From Bartonella rochalimae ATCC BAA-1498 (lineage in GTDB: Bacteria; Pseudomonadota; Alphaproteobacteria; Rhizobiales; Rhizobiaceae): a stretch of 44,310 nt of DNA. Made by a program: the position numbers and the translations under genes. The DNA lies in NCBI RefSeq assembly GCF_000706645.1, contig NZ_KL407337.1:555355-599664 (forward strand), given 5' to 3'. Within the stretch, counting starts at the first letter, position 1. Each line of letters starts with the position of its first letter. The notes beneath the pieces are model-generated. The model was not told the origin of the DNA, made no database searches, and saw nothing but the letters and a program-made list of their open reading frames with translations. Positions 12,694-23,469 of this stretch are shown here, one piece after another.

Positions 12694-13587
12694 TTAATTC
12701 ACCTTGCTCTTATTGCCACTCAAAGCACGAGAAATCCAAGAAGATTTGTGCTCTTTAGGCGATATACTATTTTTTTGCAGTAAATCATAAGAAAATTTAT
12801 ACCATTTACTTTCTGGATAATTTCGCCCCAAAATCGCTGCGGCTGTCTGCGCTTCCATAGTTAAACCAAGAGCAAAATTAACTTCTGTCAATCGGAAAAG
12901 TGCTTCTTCAATCTGATTTGTATCTGGATATTCTTCAATCACAGTACGAAATCTTCTACTTGCTGCTAAATATCGCTGACCTTCTTCATAATAACGACCA
13001 ATCTGCATTTCCTTACCAGCTAATTGCTCTCGGCCAAAACGTATTTTAGCCTTAGCATCGCTGACATACTCTGATTCTGGATAGCGCTCTATCAAAACCT
13101 GCATAGCAGCAATAGCACGCTTCGTATCCTGCTGATCACGTGTAACATCAGGAATCCGACGGAAAGAAGAGAGACCAATAATATAGTAAGCATAGGCAGA
13201 ATCATCCGCTAGCGGATAAAGAGAAATATAATGCTGTGCCATAGAAATTGCATCATCATACTTAGCTAACCGATAATTTGTAAAAGCACCCATTATTAAC
13301 GATTTACGACCCCAATCAGTATAAGCATATTGTTTTTCAATAATAGCAAACTTTTTTGCTGCTTCACTAAGCCGCCCCACATCAAGATTAGCAAGTGCTT
13401 GATTATATAAAACATCTGGTGGATCTATTTTTAAAACATGCATAGATGGATCAAGGATATTTTTTCCTTTACCTAAACAACCTGCTAAAAAGCAAGTTCC
13501 TCCTAAAAGAACCCCAATCAAAACTTTGCGTACAATGGTCAATTTTCTATGCGCTATATTCCCAATATACTTATCAGGTTTTTTCAT
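12694..13587 (-). CDS. bamD: Outer-membrane assembly lipoprotein BamD
   Basis: A 297-residue lipoprotein. The signal peptide ends in the lipobox LAGC with lipidation at C37, preceded by a longer charged N-region than usual (a start nearer the hydrophobic core is possible but no better ATG is visible). TPR-like helical repeats follow, with YNQALANLDVGRLSEAAKKF, YYIIGLSSF and RYPESEYV as in BamD/ComL. BamD is the essential partner of BamA in outer-membrane protein insertion and would assist the autotransporter barrels encoded at both ends of this window. A GGAGG sequence lies about 12 nt before the ATG. Confidence 0.95.
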   Translation of the reverse strand: MKKPDKYIGNIAHRKLTIVRKVLIGVLLGGTCFLAGCLGKGKNILDPSMHVLKIDPPDVLYNQALANLDVGRLSEAAKKFAIIEKQYAYTDWGRKSLIMGAFTNYRLAKYDDAISMAQHYISLYPLADDSAYAYYIIGLSSFRRIPDVTRDQQDTKRAIAAMQVLIERYPESEYVSDAKAKIRFGREQLAGKEMQIGRYYEEGQRYLAASRRFRTVIEEYPDTNQIEEALFRLTEVNFALGLTMEAQTAAAILGRNYPESKWYKFSYDLLQKNSISPKEHKSSWISRALSGNKSKVN

Positions 13588-13743
13588 AATCTCTCAGCCT
13601 CCAGAAAATATCATTTTACAGAAAAATACTCATTAAATTTTGTATCATATCGTTTTCAAAACGACTAACAAAATCTATATACTTTAAATCTATAATCCGC
13701 CTTTAAATTATATAAAATAAAGTAAATTTTATTTTTTTCCTAC

Positions 13744-14610
13744 TTACATATTGCTTTTTTCGTAACACGATTCGTCCTGTAAAACAGCCTTAACTAATTT
13801 TGAATTAAGAGCATGCCCACTACAATAAGAACGGAATAATCCAATAAAAGGCGCACCAAGTAAAGCAGTATCACCAATAGCATCAAGCATTTTGTGTCGA
13901 ACAAACTCATTTTCAAAATAAGCGCCAGCTGGATTAATAATTTGATCATCAAGACCAATAATAAGAGAGTTTTCTAAAGAAGAGCTTATTCCTTTTCCAG
14001 AAGTCCATAATTTTTCCACATCCTTCACAAAACCAAAAGTGCGCGCACAAGACAAATCATTTTTAAACCCTTGTGCAGTAAGATCAAAGCTCAAATGTTG
14101 TTTGCCAATAACAGGAGTAGGAAAAGAAATTGTAACATCAAAACGACACCCATCAAATGGCAAAAACTCAGCCATACCATTTGCTGTTTCAACACGCACT
14201 GTTTTTTTTATAACAAAATAAGATCGCAACGCTGTTTGCTGAACAATACCTATCTTTTCAAAACCTTGACAATAATGCCATGAAGCACCATCCAAAATAG
14301 GAACTTCATTACTTGACACCTCAATGATGAGATTATCCAGATTATACGCAGCAATTGCGGCCATCAAATGTTCAATTGTCTCAACTCTTATATCTCCATG
14401 TCCAAGCACTGTTGATAATTCAGTTGCTCCAACTTGCGATGCATGCGCTGGAAATATTTGCTCTTTTCCATCTATGCCATAACGCTTAAAAACAATACCA
14501 CATTCAATATCAGCTGGCTCAATCTTCATAACAGATAAATGTCCACTATGAACACCACGCCCTTCAAATATTAATGTATCTTTAAGAGTCGATTGATATT
14601 TCTGTCCCAA
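13744..14610 (-). CDS. lpxC: UDP-3-O-acyl-N-acetylglucosamine deacetylase LpxC (TTG start)
   Basis: A 288-residue zinc deacetylase, the committed step of lipid A synthesis. Zinc ligands are H81 (in EHLMAA), H239 and D243 (in HKMLDAIGD), and the general-acid His is H266 (SGHALNS), at almost the E. coli spacing. The start codon is TTG: a TAA stands immediately upstream in frame, and the next ATG (residue 28) would remove the conserved GVHSG block. The C-terminus is shorter than E. coli LpxC by about 17 residues. It sits between ftsZ and bamD on the same strand, with gaps of about 205 and 156 nt. Confidence 0.96.
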   Translation of the reverse strand: MGQKYQSTLKDTLIFEGRGVHSGHLSVMKIEPADIECGIVFKRYGIDGKEQIFPAHASQVGATELSTVLGHGDIRVETIEHLMAAIAAYNLDNLIIEVSSNEVPILDGASWHYCQGFEKIGIVQQTALRSYFVIKKTVRVETANGMAEFLPFDGCRFDVTISFPTPVIGKQHLSFDLTAQGFKNDLSCARTFGFVKDVEKLWTSGKGISSSLENSLIIGLDDQIINPAGAYFENEFVRHKMLDAIGDTALLGAPFIGLFRSYCSGHALNSKLVKAVLQDESCYEKSNM

Positions 14611-14688
14611 TTAATAATACCACTTCATTAATATTCTTAATAATTTTTTGGAATCTTCATAAGACTATCAAAAATTATCTCTACAATA

Positions 14689-14723
14689 AATAATAAACCC
14701 ATTTAATGAATGGATTTATTATT
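14689..14723. terminator. Hairpin downstream of ftsZ
   Basis: Arms AATAATAAACCCATT and AATGGATTTATTATT (15 bp, one mismatch) close a 5-nt loop in the ftsZ-lpxC gap. A/U-rich flanks on both sides would fit a weak terminator ending the dcw transcript before lpxC, or an attenuating stem. Confidence 0.45.
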
Positions 14724-14815
14724 TTCTATAAAAACTCCATAAATTTTACTATAATAAAGCTTCCATTGTATGATGGATAGAAATATAGAGTTCTCTTATT
14801 TCAATTTTCTATACA

Positions 14816-16567
14816 TTAATTTGCTTGACGACGCAAAAACGCTGGTATTTCCAACTCGTCCTCTTCACTGATACAAATGTTTTGATCCTGCGATGCAGGT
14901 TGCTGCGACTCGGTAGAGTAACGAGGCATATAAACAGAAGTATCTTGAGAAAGATCCTGAGGATTGGCACTAGAAATATGAAAATCTTTATGCGAAGAAG
15001 AATTAACAGCAGGCTCTAACCGAGCTTCTGGTTCAATTTCTTCACGATACGTCAAACTTTGTTTCAAACGCTGCCAAAGATTACGTGGTCCTTGATCGAC
15101 ACTAGAAAAATTTGTACTTTGACTCCGAATAGAAGACGGAAAATCTTTTAACTCAGGCATACGCACCGGCGTTGAACAAGATTGTGTTTGCACTTGTTTT
15201 TTCTTCTGTTCTGCAACTCCAACCTTGTCATCAAGAACATGTGCTGTTGCTTCCATTCCCACTGCTCTAGCCATAGGCTGTTGAGAAACACAACCAGCCT
15301 GCATACGTAGTGAACTTGATGTCTTTGCATGTATATTTTGCCCATAAGGAGCAGTGTTTACAGTTCGTGGAGTATATGTTGTATCTGTAGTCTGCACAAA
15401 AAATTGACTTTTTGGACAAAATGGCTCTTCAATTGGCTGTTTCATTTCTACTTCTAGCGCTTCTATAACTTCTACCATTGATTCAGAACGCAAAGATGAT
15501 GATGACTGAGAAGCAGTCTGCGTTACTCCAGTATCATTTTTACGCATTGAAGCTACAGGCCGATGAAATTTAGGATGTGAAGGTTGTATTATATCATTAA
15601 TCTCACGATCAATACCAGTAGCAACCACCGATACACGAATAACACCCTCAAGTGACTCATCATCAATAGCACCAAAGATAACATTTGCATCAGCATCAAC
15701 TTCTTCTCTAATACGATTAGCCGCCTCATCCACTTCAAACAAGGTCATATCACGACCACCCGTAATGGAAATCAAAAGGCCACGGGCTCCACGCATAGAA
15801 GTGTCATCTAACAACGGATTTGCAATAGCAGCTTCAGCAGCAGCCAAAGCACGTCCATCACCAGATGCCTCTCCAGTTCCCATCATTGCACGACCCATTT
15901 CATGCATAACAGAACGAACATCTGCAAAATCAAGGTTAATCAATCCTTCTTTAATCATCAAATCTGTAATAGAAGCAACACCAGAATAAAGAACTTGGTC
16001 GGCCATAGCAAAAGCATCAGAAAATGTTGTTTTTTCGTTCGCAATACGAAAAAGATTTTGATTCGGAATAACGATTAATGTATCAACCGATTTTTGTAAT
16101 TCTTCTATGCCAGCTTCTGCTGTCTTCATTCGACGTGCACCTTCAAATTGGAAAGGCTTCGTCACAACACCAACAGTCAAAATACCTTTTTCACGTGCCG
16201 CATTAGCAACAACAGGTGCGGCTCCGGTTCCCGTGCCTCCACCCATACCTGCTGTAATAAAAACCATATGAGAATCTGCAAGATGATCGATAATTTCATC
16301 GATACATTCATCTGCAGCAGCTTGACCAACTTCTGGTAAAGCACCAGCACCTAAACCTTCTGTTACTGCTGCACCTAGCTGGATCACACGTTCAGCTTTT
16401 GACATAGCCAAAGCCTGTGCATCTGTATTAGCAACAACAAAGTCAACTCCCTGAAGACCAGCATTTATCATATTATTCACGGCATTTCCGCCACCACCTC
16501 CAACACCAAAAACGGTAATACGTGGCTTCAATTCCGCGATATCTGGCCGGTGCAGATTAATTGTCAT
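14816..16567 (-). CDS. ftsZ: Cell division protein FtsZ
   Basis: A 583-residue tubulin-like GTPase forming the Z ring. The tubulin signature GGGTGTG is at residues 109-115, and the N-terminal [12 protein letters not shown] block and T7-loop sequences are present. The globular domain ends near 320. A linker of about 240 residues, rich in S, Q, T and P, precedes the conserved C-terminal peptide [14 protein letters not shown] that binds FtsA and other partners. The long linker is typical of Hyphomicrobiales FtsZ. ATG 16567 follows AAGGA by 8 nt and gives the family N-terminus [10 protein letters not shown]; the ORF could extend to 16624 but overlaps no better signal. It follows ftsA by 66 nt. 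Confidence 0.98.
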   Translation of the reverse strand: MTINLHRPDIAELKPRITVFGVGGGGGNAVNNMINAGLQGVDFVVANTDAQALAMSKAERVIQLGAAVTEGLGAGALPEVGQAAADECIDEIIDHLADSHMVFITAGMGGGTGTGAAPVVANAAREKGILTVGVVTKPFQFEGARRMKTAEAGIEELQKSVDTLIVIPNQNLFRIANEKTTFSDAFAMADQVLYSGVASITDLMIKEGLINLDFADVRSVMHEMGRAMMGTGEASGDGRALAAAEAAIANPLLDDTSMRGARGLLISITGGRDMTLFEVDEAANRIREEVDADANVIFGAIDDESLEGVIRVSVVATGIDREINDIIQPSHPKFHRPVASMRKNDTGVTQTASQSSSSLRSESMVEVIEALEVEMKQPIEEPFCPKSQFFVQTTDTTYTPRTVNTAPYGQNIHAKTSSSLRMQAGCVSQQPMARAVGMEATAHVLDDKVGVAEQKKKQVQTQSCSTPVRMPELKDFPSSIRSQSTNFSSVDQGPRNLWQRLKQSLTYREEIEPEARLEPAVNSSSHKDFHISSANPQDLSQDTSVYMPRYSTESQQPASQDQNICISEEDELEIPAFLRRQAN

Positions 16568-16633
16568 GTTTTTTTTCCTTCTCATAAAACACCGCAAGCC
16601 AAAGCGATGAAAATTAATACCCAAATAGACCTA

Positions 16634-17929
16634 CTAAAAACTCTCACGCAACCACTGACCGACACGTTGAAAATACCCACCTGTGCCAGTTGATAATTGT
16701 CTCACTGTTGTATGAATTGTTTTTTCTTCGAAACCCGCTAATTGCGGATAGATTAACAATCCAACAGCTGACGAAAACGCCGCTCCTTTTGCAGAAGCAG
16801 GAAGCCTAGAAACACCTAAAGGCCGCCCTATACGAACATTTCTTGCTAATATATTACGCGCCATCTCTGGCAACCCAATTAACTGACTTGCTCCTCCAGT
16901 TAAAATAACCCGCTTACCAACAATATGACCAAACCCAGAACAACTCAAACAATCACGAAGCATTTCTAATATTTCTTCAACACGCGCCCGAATAATACGA
17001 CTAAGAACTGCACATGGATATTGAGTTCGCTCATTTCCAATTTCAGCGACATTAATCATATGATGAGCATCAATACTTTCTGAAAGCGTTGAACCATACA
17101 TAACTTTTAAACGCTCTGCTTCTTCAATAGACATAGACAATCCCCGTGCAACATCAAGAGTTATATGGTGCCCACCAATTGAAAGTGTATCTGCATGAAC
17201 AAATTTTCCTTCAGAAAATATTGAAAATGTTGTTGTTCCAGCCCCAAAATCAATACATGCAGCTCCTAAACGTGCCTCATCATTAATCAAAACTGCAAGA
17301 CCACTCGCAAAAGGTGTTGCGACCATTGCTTCAACACTTAAATGAGCACGATTAATACAAGCTTCCAAATTACGTAAAGATGCTGTTTCTGCTGTCACCA
17401 CATGCACATCCACCCCAAACAATTCACCCATCATTCCAACGGGATCAGAGATTCCTTTATCTCCATCCAATATATAAGATATCGGAACGGAATGCATAAT
17501 ATGCCGTTCAGCCTCAAAAGCTTTACGCGAAACATTTGCCAAGGCCATACGCATATCACGCGCAGTAACTTCACGCCCGCCCAAATGTACTGTACCGTTA
17601 ACAAAAGTACTTTTTAATCGGTTTGAGGAAAAATTTACAATAACTGAATCTACCACCAAACCAGCCATTTTCTCTGCAGCATTAACAGCTAAACGTATTG
17701 ATTGTTCCGCTGCAAGCATATCCATAACAACACCAGATTTAATTCCACACGAGCGCTGTACACCAAAACCCAAAACCTCCATAAAATGTGTACGACCGTG
17801 TAAATGTTGCGGATATTTCAAAGGACGTAAACAAGCAATAAGACAAACAACCTTACTTGAACCCACATCAAGAACTGTTAGAAAACGCGTCTTGCGCCCC
17901 CTCCCATGATGTGATTTCAAAAACATCAT
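16634..17929 (-). CDS. ftsA: Cell division protein FtsA
   Basis: A 431-residue actin-fold ATPase that tethers FtsZ to the membrane. It has the phosphate-binding VLDVGSSKVVCLI, the second phosphate motif ACIDFGAGTTTFSIF and the adenosine motif VILTGGASQLIGLP, with an amphipathic C-terminus ending GQWLRESF. The start ATG is preceded by GAAAGGA and overlaps the ftsQ stop by 4 nt, suggesting translational coupling. Confidence 0.97.
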   Translation of the reverse strand: MMFLKSHHGRGRKTRFLTVLDVGSSKVVCLIACLRPLKYPQHLHGRTHFMEVLGFGVQRSCGIKSGVVMDMLAAEQSIRLAVNAAEKMAGLVVDSVIVNFSSNRLKSTFVNGTVHLGGREVTARDMRMALANVSRKAFEAERHIMHSVPISYILDGDKGISDPVGMMGELFGVDVHVVTAETASLRNLEACINRAHLSVEAMVATPFASGLAVLINDEARLGAACIDFGAGTTTFSIFSEGKFVHADTLSIGGHHITLDVARGLSMSIEEAERLKVMYGSTLSESIDAHHMINVAEIGNERTQYPCAVLSRIIRARVEEILEMLRDCLSCSGFGHIVGKRVILTGGASQLIGLPEMARNILARNVRIGRPLGVSRLPASAKGAAFSSAVGLLIYPQLAGFEEKTIHTTVRQLSTGTGGYFQRVGQWLRESF

Positions 17930-18834
17930 ATATTCCTTTCTTTTAATACCTTTAAAATACGTTCTTCTTCCATTACCGTCGCACGATGCTGTGCTAACAC
18001 TTCATCTGACAAAGCAATCGTTATTCGATCAGAAAGACGTAAATCAATGCTTAAAGCATCGCGAGAAAAAAGATCTTTTGCTGTATTTGTCTTTAAAAGA
18101 GCAACAAGCCTTTCAACAGCGCCTTGCTCAGGCAACATAATACGCACCCCATTTTCTAAAAAAATATCCCAACGTCGATCACCCACACGCACATAAGCAC
18201 GAATACGATCACGGAATTGCGAATATGGTAACAACGACTGAATAAATAACTTCGCTGCTTTTTGCGCTCCCTGACCAACAACAAGTGGTAAATTCTGAAC
18301 TAAACCCGCCTGAAATGGTAAAATAATACGCCCTGTATCATCAATCACATCCATTACACCATCATGTTGCCAAATTGCGTATGGCTCACGCTCTACCATT
18401 GAAATACATATCCGGTTAGGATAAATTTTCCGAATATCAACCGATTGAATCCAAATTTGTTGTTCTAAAGTAGAACGTGCTTTATCAACATCAAAGCTAA
18501 TAATTGATGGATGAACATCAAGCCCTAAAAGCTTCAAAATATATTGTTTTGTCATATTTTTATTGCCACTCATATCAACATGAGTAATCACAAAACCAAA
18601 ATTTAATGTCACAAGCCTTATAATTCTATTCACATGACCGCTAGAAACAATGCCATAAAATAAGGAAAGCAAGAAAAAAGAAAAAACAGCAAAAGAGCCA
18701 AAATAACGCGGCACATGAATATCAGAAAATACAAATTGCAATATAAATCGGAGAAAGCAACGATAAAAACGTGGGAAAATTGGCGTTGATAGCGCCTTTA
18801 AAATTCCCATTTCGCCAACATTTAACGCATACAT
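17926..18834 (-). CDS. ftsQ: Cell division protein FtsQ
   Basis: A 302-residue bitopic protein: cytoplasmic N-terminus, one membrane segment near residues 44-66 ([17 protein letters not shown]), a POTRA domain ([19 protein letters not shown]) and the FtsQ beta domain. It links early and late divisome proteins. The ORF opens at 18855, but ATG 18834 is chosen because GGAGG stands 8 nt upstream; it then overlaps ddlB by 13 nt. It overlaps ftsA by 4 nt. Confidence 0.95.
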   Translation of the reverse strand: MYALNVGEMGILKALSTPIFPRFYRCFLRFILQFVFSDIHVPRYFGSFAVFSFFLLSLFYGIVSSGHVNRIIRLVTLNFGFVITHVDMSGNKNMTKQYILKLLGLDVHPSIISFDVDKARSTLEQQIWIQSVDIRKIYPNRICISMVEREPYAIWQHDGVMDVIDDTGRIILPFQAGLVQNLPLVVGQGAQKAAKLFIQSLLPYSQFRDRIRAYVRVGDRRWDIFLENGVRIMLPEQGAVERLVALLKTNTAKDLFSRDALSIDLRLSDRITIALSDEVLAQHRATVMEEERILKVLKERNI

Positions 18835-19742
18835 GACGCGTCCTCCACTATCCATTTAACAATGTCGCTATAAGTACGACCACTTGCTTTTGCAATATCT
18901 GGCACAAGAGAGGTTGATGTCATACCAGGCTGCGTATTAATTTCGAGCCAAATCAGCTCTTCCGTTTCTTCATTAAAACGAAAATCAGAACGACTAACAC
19001 CTCGACAACCTATCGCTTGATGCGCTGCTAAAGACATTCTTTGCACTTTTTGGTAAATATTTAATGAAAGTTGTGCAGGACAAATGTGAATAGAACCTCC
19101 GGACTTGTATTTTGAATCATAATCATAAAACTGGAAATGTTGATCAGGTATAATCTCACAGACATCTAAAACTTCATCACCCAAAACAGCGCAAGTAAGC
19201 TCCCGACCAGGAATATACTTTTCAACGATTACCTCATCTTTATCCATCCGCTCAGAGCTTACTATATTATGAGGTGGAAATGCTTCATCGCCATTCACAA
19301 TAATAACACCAATGCTCGATCCTTCATGCACAGGTTTAATTACATAAGGTGGTTCCAAAGGATGTTGTGATCCAATTGCACAACGATCCATTACATAAGA
19401 AGGAGCAACAGGAACACCAGCACTAGCAGCAATAATTTTTGCCCGCCCTTTATCCATTGCTAATGCTGACGCCATCACTCCAGAATGCGTATAAGGAATT
19501 TTCAAATATTCAAGAATGCCTTGAATACGTCCATCTTCACCAAACGAACCATGTAATGCATTAAAAACTATATGTGGTTGTAATTTCTCAAGAACAGAAG
19601 CAATACGACTATCAACATCTACACGAGTTACAGAATAGCCATGAGCTTCAAGAATATCAGCGCAAGCAGAACCAGAAGATAAACTTACAGACCGTTCTGA
19701 TGAAAGTCCTCCCATCAATACAGCTATATGCTTACCTCTCAT
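18822..19742 (-). CDS. ddlB: D-alanine--D-alanine ligase
   Basis: A 306-residue ATP-grasp ligase making D-Ala-D-Ala for the pentapeptide. It contains [17 protein letters not shown] at the N-terminus, [25 protein letters not shown] and the metal-site block [17 protein letters not shown]. The ATG follows AAGGA by about 9 nt. A 224-nt gap separates it from murB, the largest internal break in the dcw cluster, so ddlB-ftsQ-ftsA-ftsZ may have its own promoter. Confidence 0.96.
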   Translation of the reverse strand: MRGKHIAVLMGGLSSERSVSLSSGSACADILEAHGYSVTRVDVDSRIASVLEKLQPHIVFNALHGSFGEDGRIQGILEYLKIPYTHSGVMASALAMDKGRAKIIAASAGVPVAPSYVMDRCAIGSQHPLEPPYVIKPVHEGSSIGVIIVNGDEAFPPHNIVSSERMDKDEVIVEKYIPGRELTCAVLGDEVLDVCEIIPDQHFQFYDYDSKYKSGGSIHICPAQLSLNIYQKVQRMSLAAHQAIGCRGVSRSDFRFNEETEELIWLEINTQPGMTSTSLVPDIAKASGRTYSDIVKWIVEDASCMR

Positions 19743-19966
19743 AACGACTTATCCTTCTTCATATACTAAATACAGAATATATAAAAATAAAAATACTATA
19801 TATAGGAAAAAGCTAGATTTATCTTTGCGAATCAATAACCTAGCGTCCTCTCTAATGAATCAGACTCAAGGGCTTGATGCAAGAGCTTCTCTGTTAATTT
19901 ATTGATTTTTAATAGATTTTTTTCTTATCTCTTTGAAATGACTCAATTTTTTTAGTTATAAAAAAA

Positions 19967-20944
19967 TCAATTATTCTGATCAAAAAGAGAGACTATACGA
20001 TCTTGTTCAAATTGGCCAATACGCTGTATTTCCCACTGTAATAAATGTCCTGAATGAGCAAAAACACGAGCACGTACTGTTTCTCCTAATTTTTCAAGAT
20101 CATAACCTGTTGCTTGATCAATATTAATCATAAAATTACAGTGCATCTCACTCATTTGAGCACCCCCAATTTTTAAACCACGGCACCCAGCCTCATCAAT
20201 AACACGCCATGCAGATGTACCTACAGGATTACGAAAAGTGGATCCACCTGTTTTTTCACGAATAGGTTGTACCTTCTGCCGATGCAAAGCAACTTCCTCC
20301 ATAGCTGCGCGGATATGATGTCTATTCCCTTGCTCCCCTTCCAATAAGGCAGCAACAAAAACAAAATCATCAGGAACATCGCAACAACGATAAGAATAAT
20401 GTATATCGTTCACACTCAATATATGGCGTTGTCCTTTACGATCAAGCGCATAAACTTCAACAACACGCTCAGCAGTTTCAATACCATTAGCTCCAGCATT
20501 CATTTTTAATGCTCCTCCACAACCACCAGGAATACCATGATAAAAATGAAAACCAGAAAGTTCCGCTTCTAAAGCTGCTGCAGCCAAATGTTTACCCGCT
20601 ACCGCAGCACCAACCAAAAAGCGTTTTGATGACACTTGCTTCAACTGCCCAAAACCTTTTGCGGAAAGACGAACAACAATACCAGGGATACCTCCATCAC
20701 GGACCAGAAGATTAGAACCAATCCCCACAATCGTTACAGGAATGGTTTCAGGCAAAGACTGAAAAAATAAAACTAAATCTGCTTCATCAGAAGGTTGATA
20801 AAAAATCTCAGCGAGTCCACCGGTGCGAAACCATGTTACCTTACGCATATTGACATTAGGCATTAATTTGCCTCGTATACCACGTAACGCCGGCTGTAAT
20901 TTCTTTAACAGCCCTTCACCATCAATCGGCCGAAAATTTGTCAT
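19967..20944 (-). CDS. murB: UDP-N-acetylenolpyruvoylglucosamine reductase MurB
   Basis: A 325-residue FAD-dependent reductase giving UDP-MurNAc. FAD-binding blocks [11 protein letters not shown] and [14 protein letters not shown], the [20 protein letters not shown] block, and the active-site region GGSTFRNP (Ser proton donor) mark a type I MurB. The ORF opens with a TTG at 20953; ATG 20944 (MTNFRPIDG) is preferred. It overlaps the end of murC by 23 nt. Confidence 0.96.
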   Translation of the reverse strand: MTNFRPIDGEGLLKKLQPALRGIRGKLMPNVNMRKVTWFRTGGLAEIFYQPSDEADLVLFFQSLPETIPVTIVGIGSNLLVRDGGIPGIVVRLSAKGFGQLKQVSSKRFLVGAAVAGKHLAAAALEAELSGFHFYHGIPGGCGGALKMNAGANGIETAERVVEVYALDRKGQRHILSVNDIHYSYRCCDVPDDFVFVAALLEGEQGNRHHIRAAMEEVALHRQKVQPIREKTGGSTFRNPVGTSAWRVIDEAGCRGLKIGGAQMSEMHCNFMINIDQATGYDLEKLGETVRARVFAHSGHLLQWEIQRIGQFEQDRIVSLFDQNN

Positions 20945-22349
20945 TGTTATCAAGTACCATTAATTGATCGGGCAGTGCGTAAGCCCATTGTGTGATGCTA
21001 CCAGCACCCAGAAAAACCACATAATCACCAGATTTAGCTAACCTAGATACAATAGAAATAATATCTTCTAAACTATTAATCAGATGCACATCACGGTGGC
21101 CAGCCATCTGAATATGCTCAACTAATTCTTTAGAACCAAAACCAGCTATTGGCTCTTCACCAGCTGCATAAACCGGTGTAATCATCACTGTATCCGCATC
21201 ATTAAAACAAGTAGAAAAATCATCAAATAGATGATACAAGCGCGTATAACGATGTGGTTGCATAATCGCAATGATATTTCCTTTTGCGCTCTCACGTGCT
21301 GCATGCAAAACTGCTTTTATTTCAACTGGATGATGCCCATAATCATCAAATATCTCAACTCCGTTCCAATTCCCTGTTTTCGTAAAACGCCGTTTAACAC
21401 CACCAAACTCTGCTAATCCTTTCTTTATAGCTTCAGGTGAAATGCCGAGTTCATGTGCAATAGCAATTGCTGCAGTAGCATTAGAAACATTATGCTTCCC
21501 CGACATCGGTAAAATCAAATTGTTGATTTCAGTTTTTTCACCTGTTTTTCGTGATCGAATAAGAATATCGAAACACGCTTTTTGACCCTCCATTGAAAGA
21601 TTAAGAAAACGAATATCTGCTTGTGGATTTGCGCCATACGTAATCACCCAACGATCATGAATACGACTAGCTAATGTCTGAACTTCTGGGTGGTCAATAC
21701 ACATAACGGCAAAACCATAAAAAGGCACATTTTCTACAAACTGCCGAAAAGCTTCACGTATAGCATTAAAATTGCCATAATGGTCTAAATGCTCAACATC
21801 GATATTGGTAACAACTGCTATATCAGCTGGCAATTTTAAAAACGTCCCATCACTTTCATCAGCCTCAACCACCATCCAATCCCCATCTCCCATACGTGCA
21901 TTAGTCCCGTAAGCATTTATAATACCGCCATTAATGACTATCGGATCAAAATGACCTGCATCAAGAAGTGCAGCTACCATTGACGTAGTTGTTGTTTTTC
22001 CGTGCGTACCACCAATAGCAATTGTCCGACGAAAACGCATTAACTCAGCAAGCATTTCTGCTCGCTTAACAACTGGTAAATGCCTTTTTTGGGCAGCAAT
22101 ATATTCAGGATTTGTTTTCTTAATAGCAGTAGAAATAATAACAACTTCCGCTGCTCCCAAATTTTCAGCACGATGTCCTATACAAATATTAATTCCCTTA
22201 TTCTGTAAGCGTTCAACATTTGCGTTATAAGTTTGATCAGATCCTTGAACTTTATAACCAAGATTATGAAGAACTTCAGCAATTCCGCTCATACCTATAC
22301 CTCCAATTCCTACAAAGTGGATAAGGCCAATATTAAGCGGCATTTTCAT
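20922..22349 (-). CDS. murC: UDP-N-acetylmuramate--L-alanine ligase MurC
   Basis: A 475-residue Mur ligase adding L-Ala to UDP-MurNAc. It has the N-terminal Rossmann motif [19 protein letters not shown], the ATP loop [12 protein letters not shown], central [11 protein letters not shown] and the C-terminal [10 protein letters not shown]. The ATG at 22349 lies 7 nt after GGAG; the codon before it is TTG. It overlaps murG by 17 nt. Confidence 0.97.
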   Translation of the reverse strand: MKMPLNIGLIHFVGIGGIGMSGIAEVLHNLGYKVQGSDQTYNANVERLQNKGINICIGHRAENLGAAEVVIISTAIKKTNPEYIAAQKRHLPVVKRAEMLAELMRFRRTIAIGGTHGKTTTTSMVAALLDAGHFDPIVINGGIINAYGTNARMGDGDWMVVEADESDGTFLKLPADIAVVTNIDVEHLDHYGNFNAIREAFRQFVENVPFYGFAVMCIDHPEVQTLASRIHDRWVITYGANPQADIRFLNLSMEGQKACFDILIRSRKTGEKTEINNLILPMSGKHNVSNATAAIAIAHELGISPEAIKKGLAEFGGVKRRFTKTGNWNGVEIFDDYGHHPVEIKAVLHAARESAKGNIIAIMQPHRYTRLYHLFDDFSTCFNDADTVMITPVYAAGEEPIAGFGSKELVEHIQMAGHRDVHLINSLEDIISIVSRLAKSGDYVVFLGAGSITQWAYALPDQLMVLDNNDKFSAD

Positions 22350-23469
22350 CAAATAACTCCTTTTTAATATCTAATAATGATCGTTCTAAAATCAATGCTT
22401 CAACCATATTTGCCAAAATAACGGTTGCATAAGGTTGCCCAACTTTTTTTGCAGACAGTGCTTGTTTTTCCAATAAGTGTGGCTCACAACAAACTTTTGT
22501 CAAGAGAGAAGCAAGTCTTTGCGTATCTAAATTTTTTTCTACTATAATCTGTGCTCCTCCTATTTCAGAAAGTTTAGCAGCATTCTCTGCTTGATCGTGA
22601 TCTAGAGCGTAAGGATATGGAATAAATAAAGCTGGCCGACCAATCACAGCTATTTCACAAACTGTCGAAGCACCAGCACGTGACATAATAAAATGGGATT
22701 GAGCGATATGTTCAGCCATATTATCAAAAAAACGTGCAACTTCTGCCTGCACTCCCATATCATGATAAATTTTCATGAGATCTATGGTTTCATCATAAAC
22801 CTGCTGAACAATGCGTAAACGTTTCCGTATACTTTGATCAAGTAAGGTAACTGCTCCAGGAACAACTTGTGAAAAAAAAGCTGCCCCTTGGCTTCCACCA
22901 AAAACCAAAAAATGAAATGGTTGTTCACCTATAGAAGGACAATAAGGAATCTTTGCAGCTTGAAGAATAGCCTTACGAACAGGATTACCTGTTATGAATG
23001 TTTTATGAGCATAAACACTGTTAGCTGATAATAAACCACCGGCAATAGCATTGACTCTAGACGCCAATAATCTATTAGCACGTCCCATAACAGCATTTTG
23101 CTCATGAATAAATGTCTTATATCCTATTAAGGTAGCAACTAAAAGTGGTGGAAAGGTAGGATAACCACCAAACCCACCGACAAGAACAGGTTGCAATTTA
23201 TAAAAAAGCATCCATGATTGAAACATTCCCTTTAGCAAATACCAAAATGTTTTTATAAGTGCAAAAGGATGACGTCTTACAAAGGTTGCCGATGAAATAA
23301 CATGAATATGTTTCTCATCAAAATGGCGGACAAAACGCTTAGCTCTTTTATCTGTCATCAAATGAACATCGTATCCACGCTCTCTCAGTTCAACAGCAAG
23401 CGCTTCTGCAGGGAAAAGATGCCCACCTGTACCACCAGCAGATAAAACAATAACTTTTTTATGTGTCAT
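22333..23469 (-). CDS. murG: MurG glycosyltransferase (lipid II synthesis)
   Basis: A 378-residue GT28 enzyme that transfers GlcNAc from UDP-GlcNAc to lipid I at the inner membrane face. The N-terminal glycine loop [34 protein letters not shown] and the donor-site block [12 protein letters not shown] are intact. ATG 23469 (MTHKKVIVL) is chosen over an in-frame TTG at 23487; it overlaps the ftsW stop by 11 nt. Confidence 0.97.
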   Translation of the reverse strand: MTHKKVIVLSAGGTGGHLFPAEALAVELRERGYDVHLMTDKRAKRFVRHFDEKHIHVISSATFVRRHPFALIKTFWYLLKGMFQSWMLFYKLQPVLVGGFGGYPTFPPLLVATLIGYKTFIHEQNAVMGRANRLLASRVNAIAGGLLSANSVYAHKTFITGNPVRKAILQAAKIPYCPSIGEQPFHFLVFGGSQGAAFFSQVVPGAVTLLDQSIRKRLRIVQQVYDETIDLMKIYHDMGVQAEVARFFDNMAEHIAQSHFIMSRAGASTVCEIAVIGRPALFIPYPYALDHDQAENAAKLSEIGGAQIIVEKNLDTQRLASLLTKVCCEPHLLEKQALSAKKVGQPYATVILANMVEALILERSLLDIKKELFDENAA

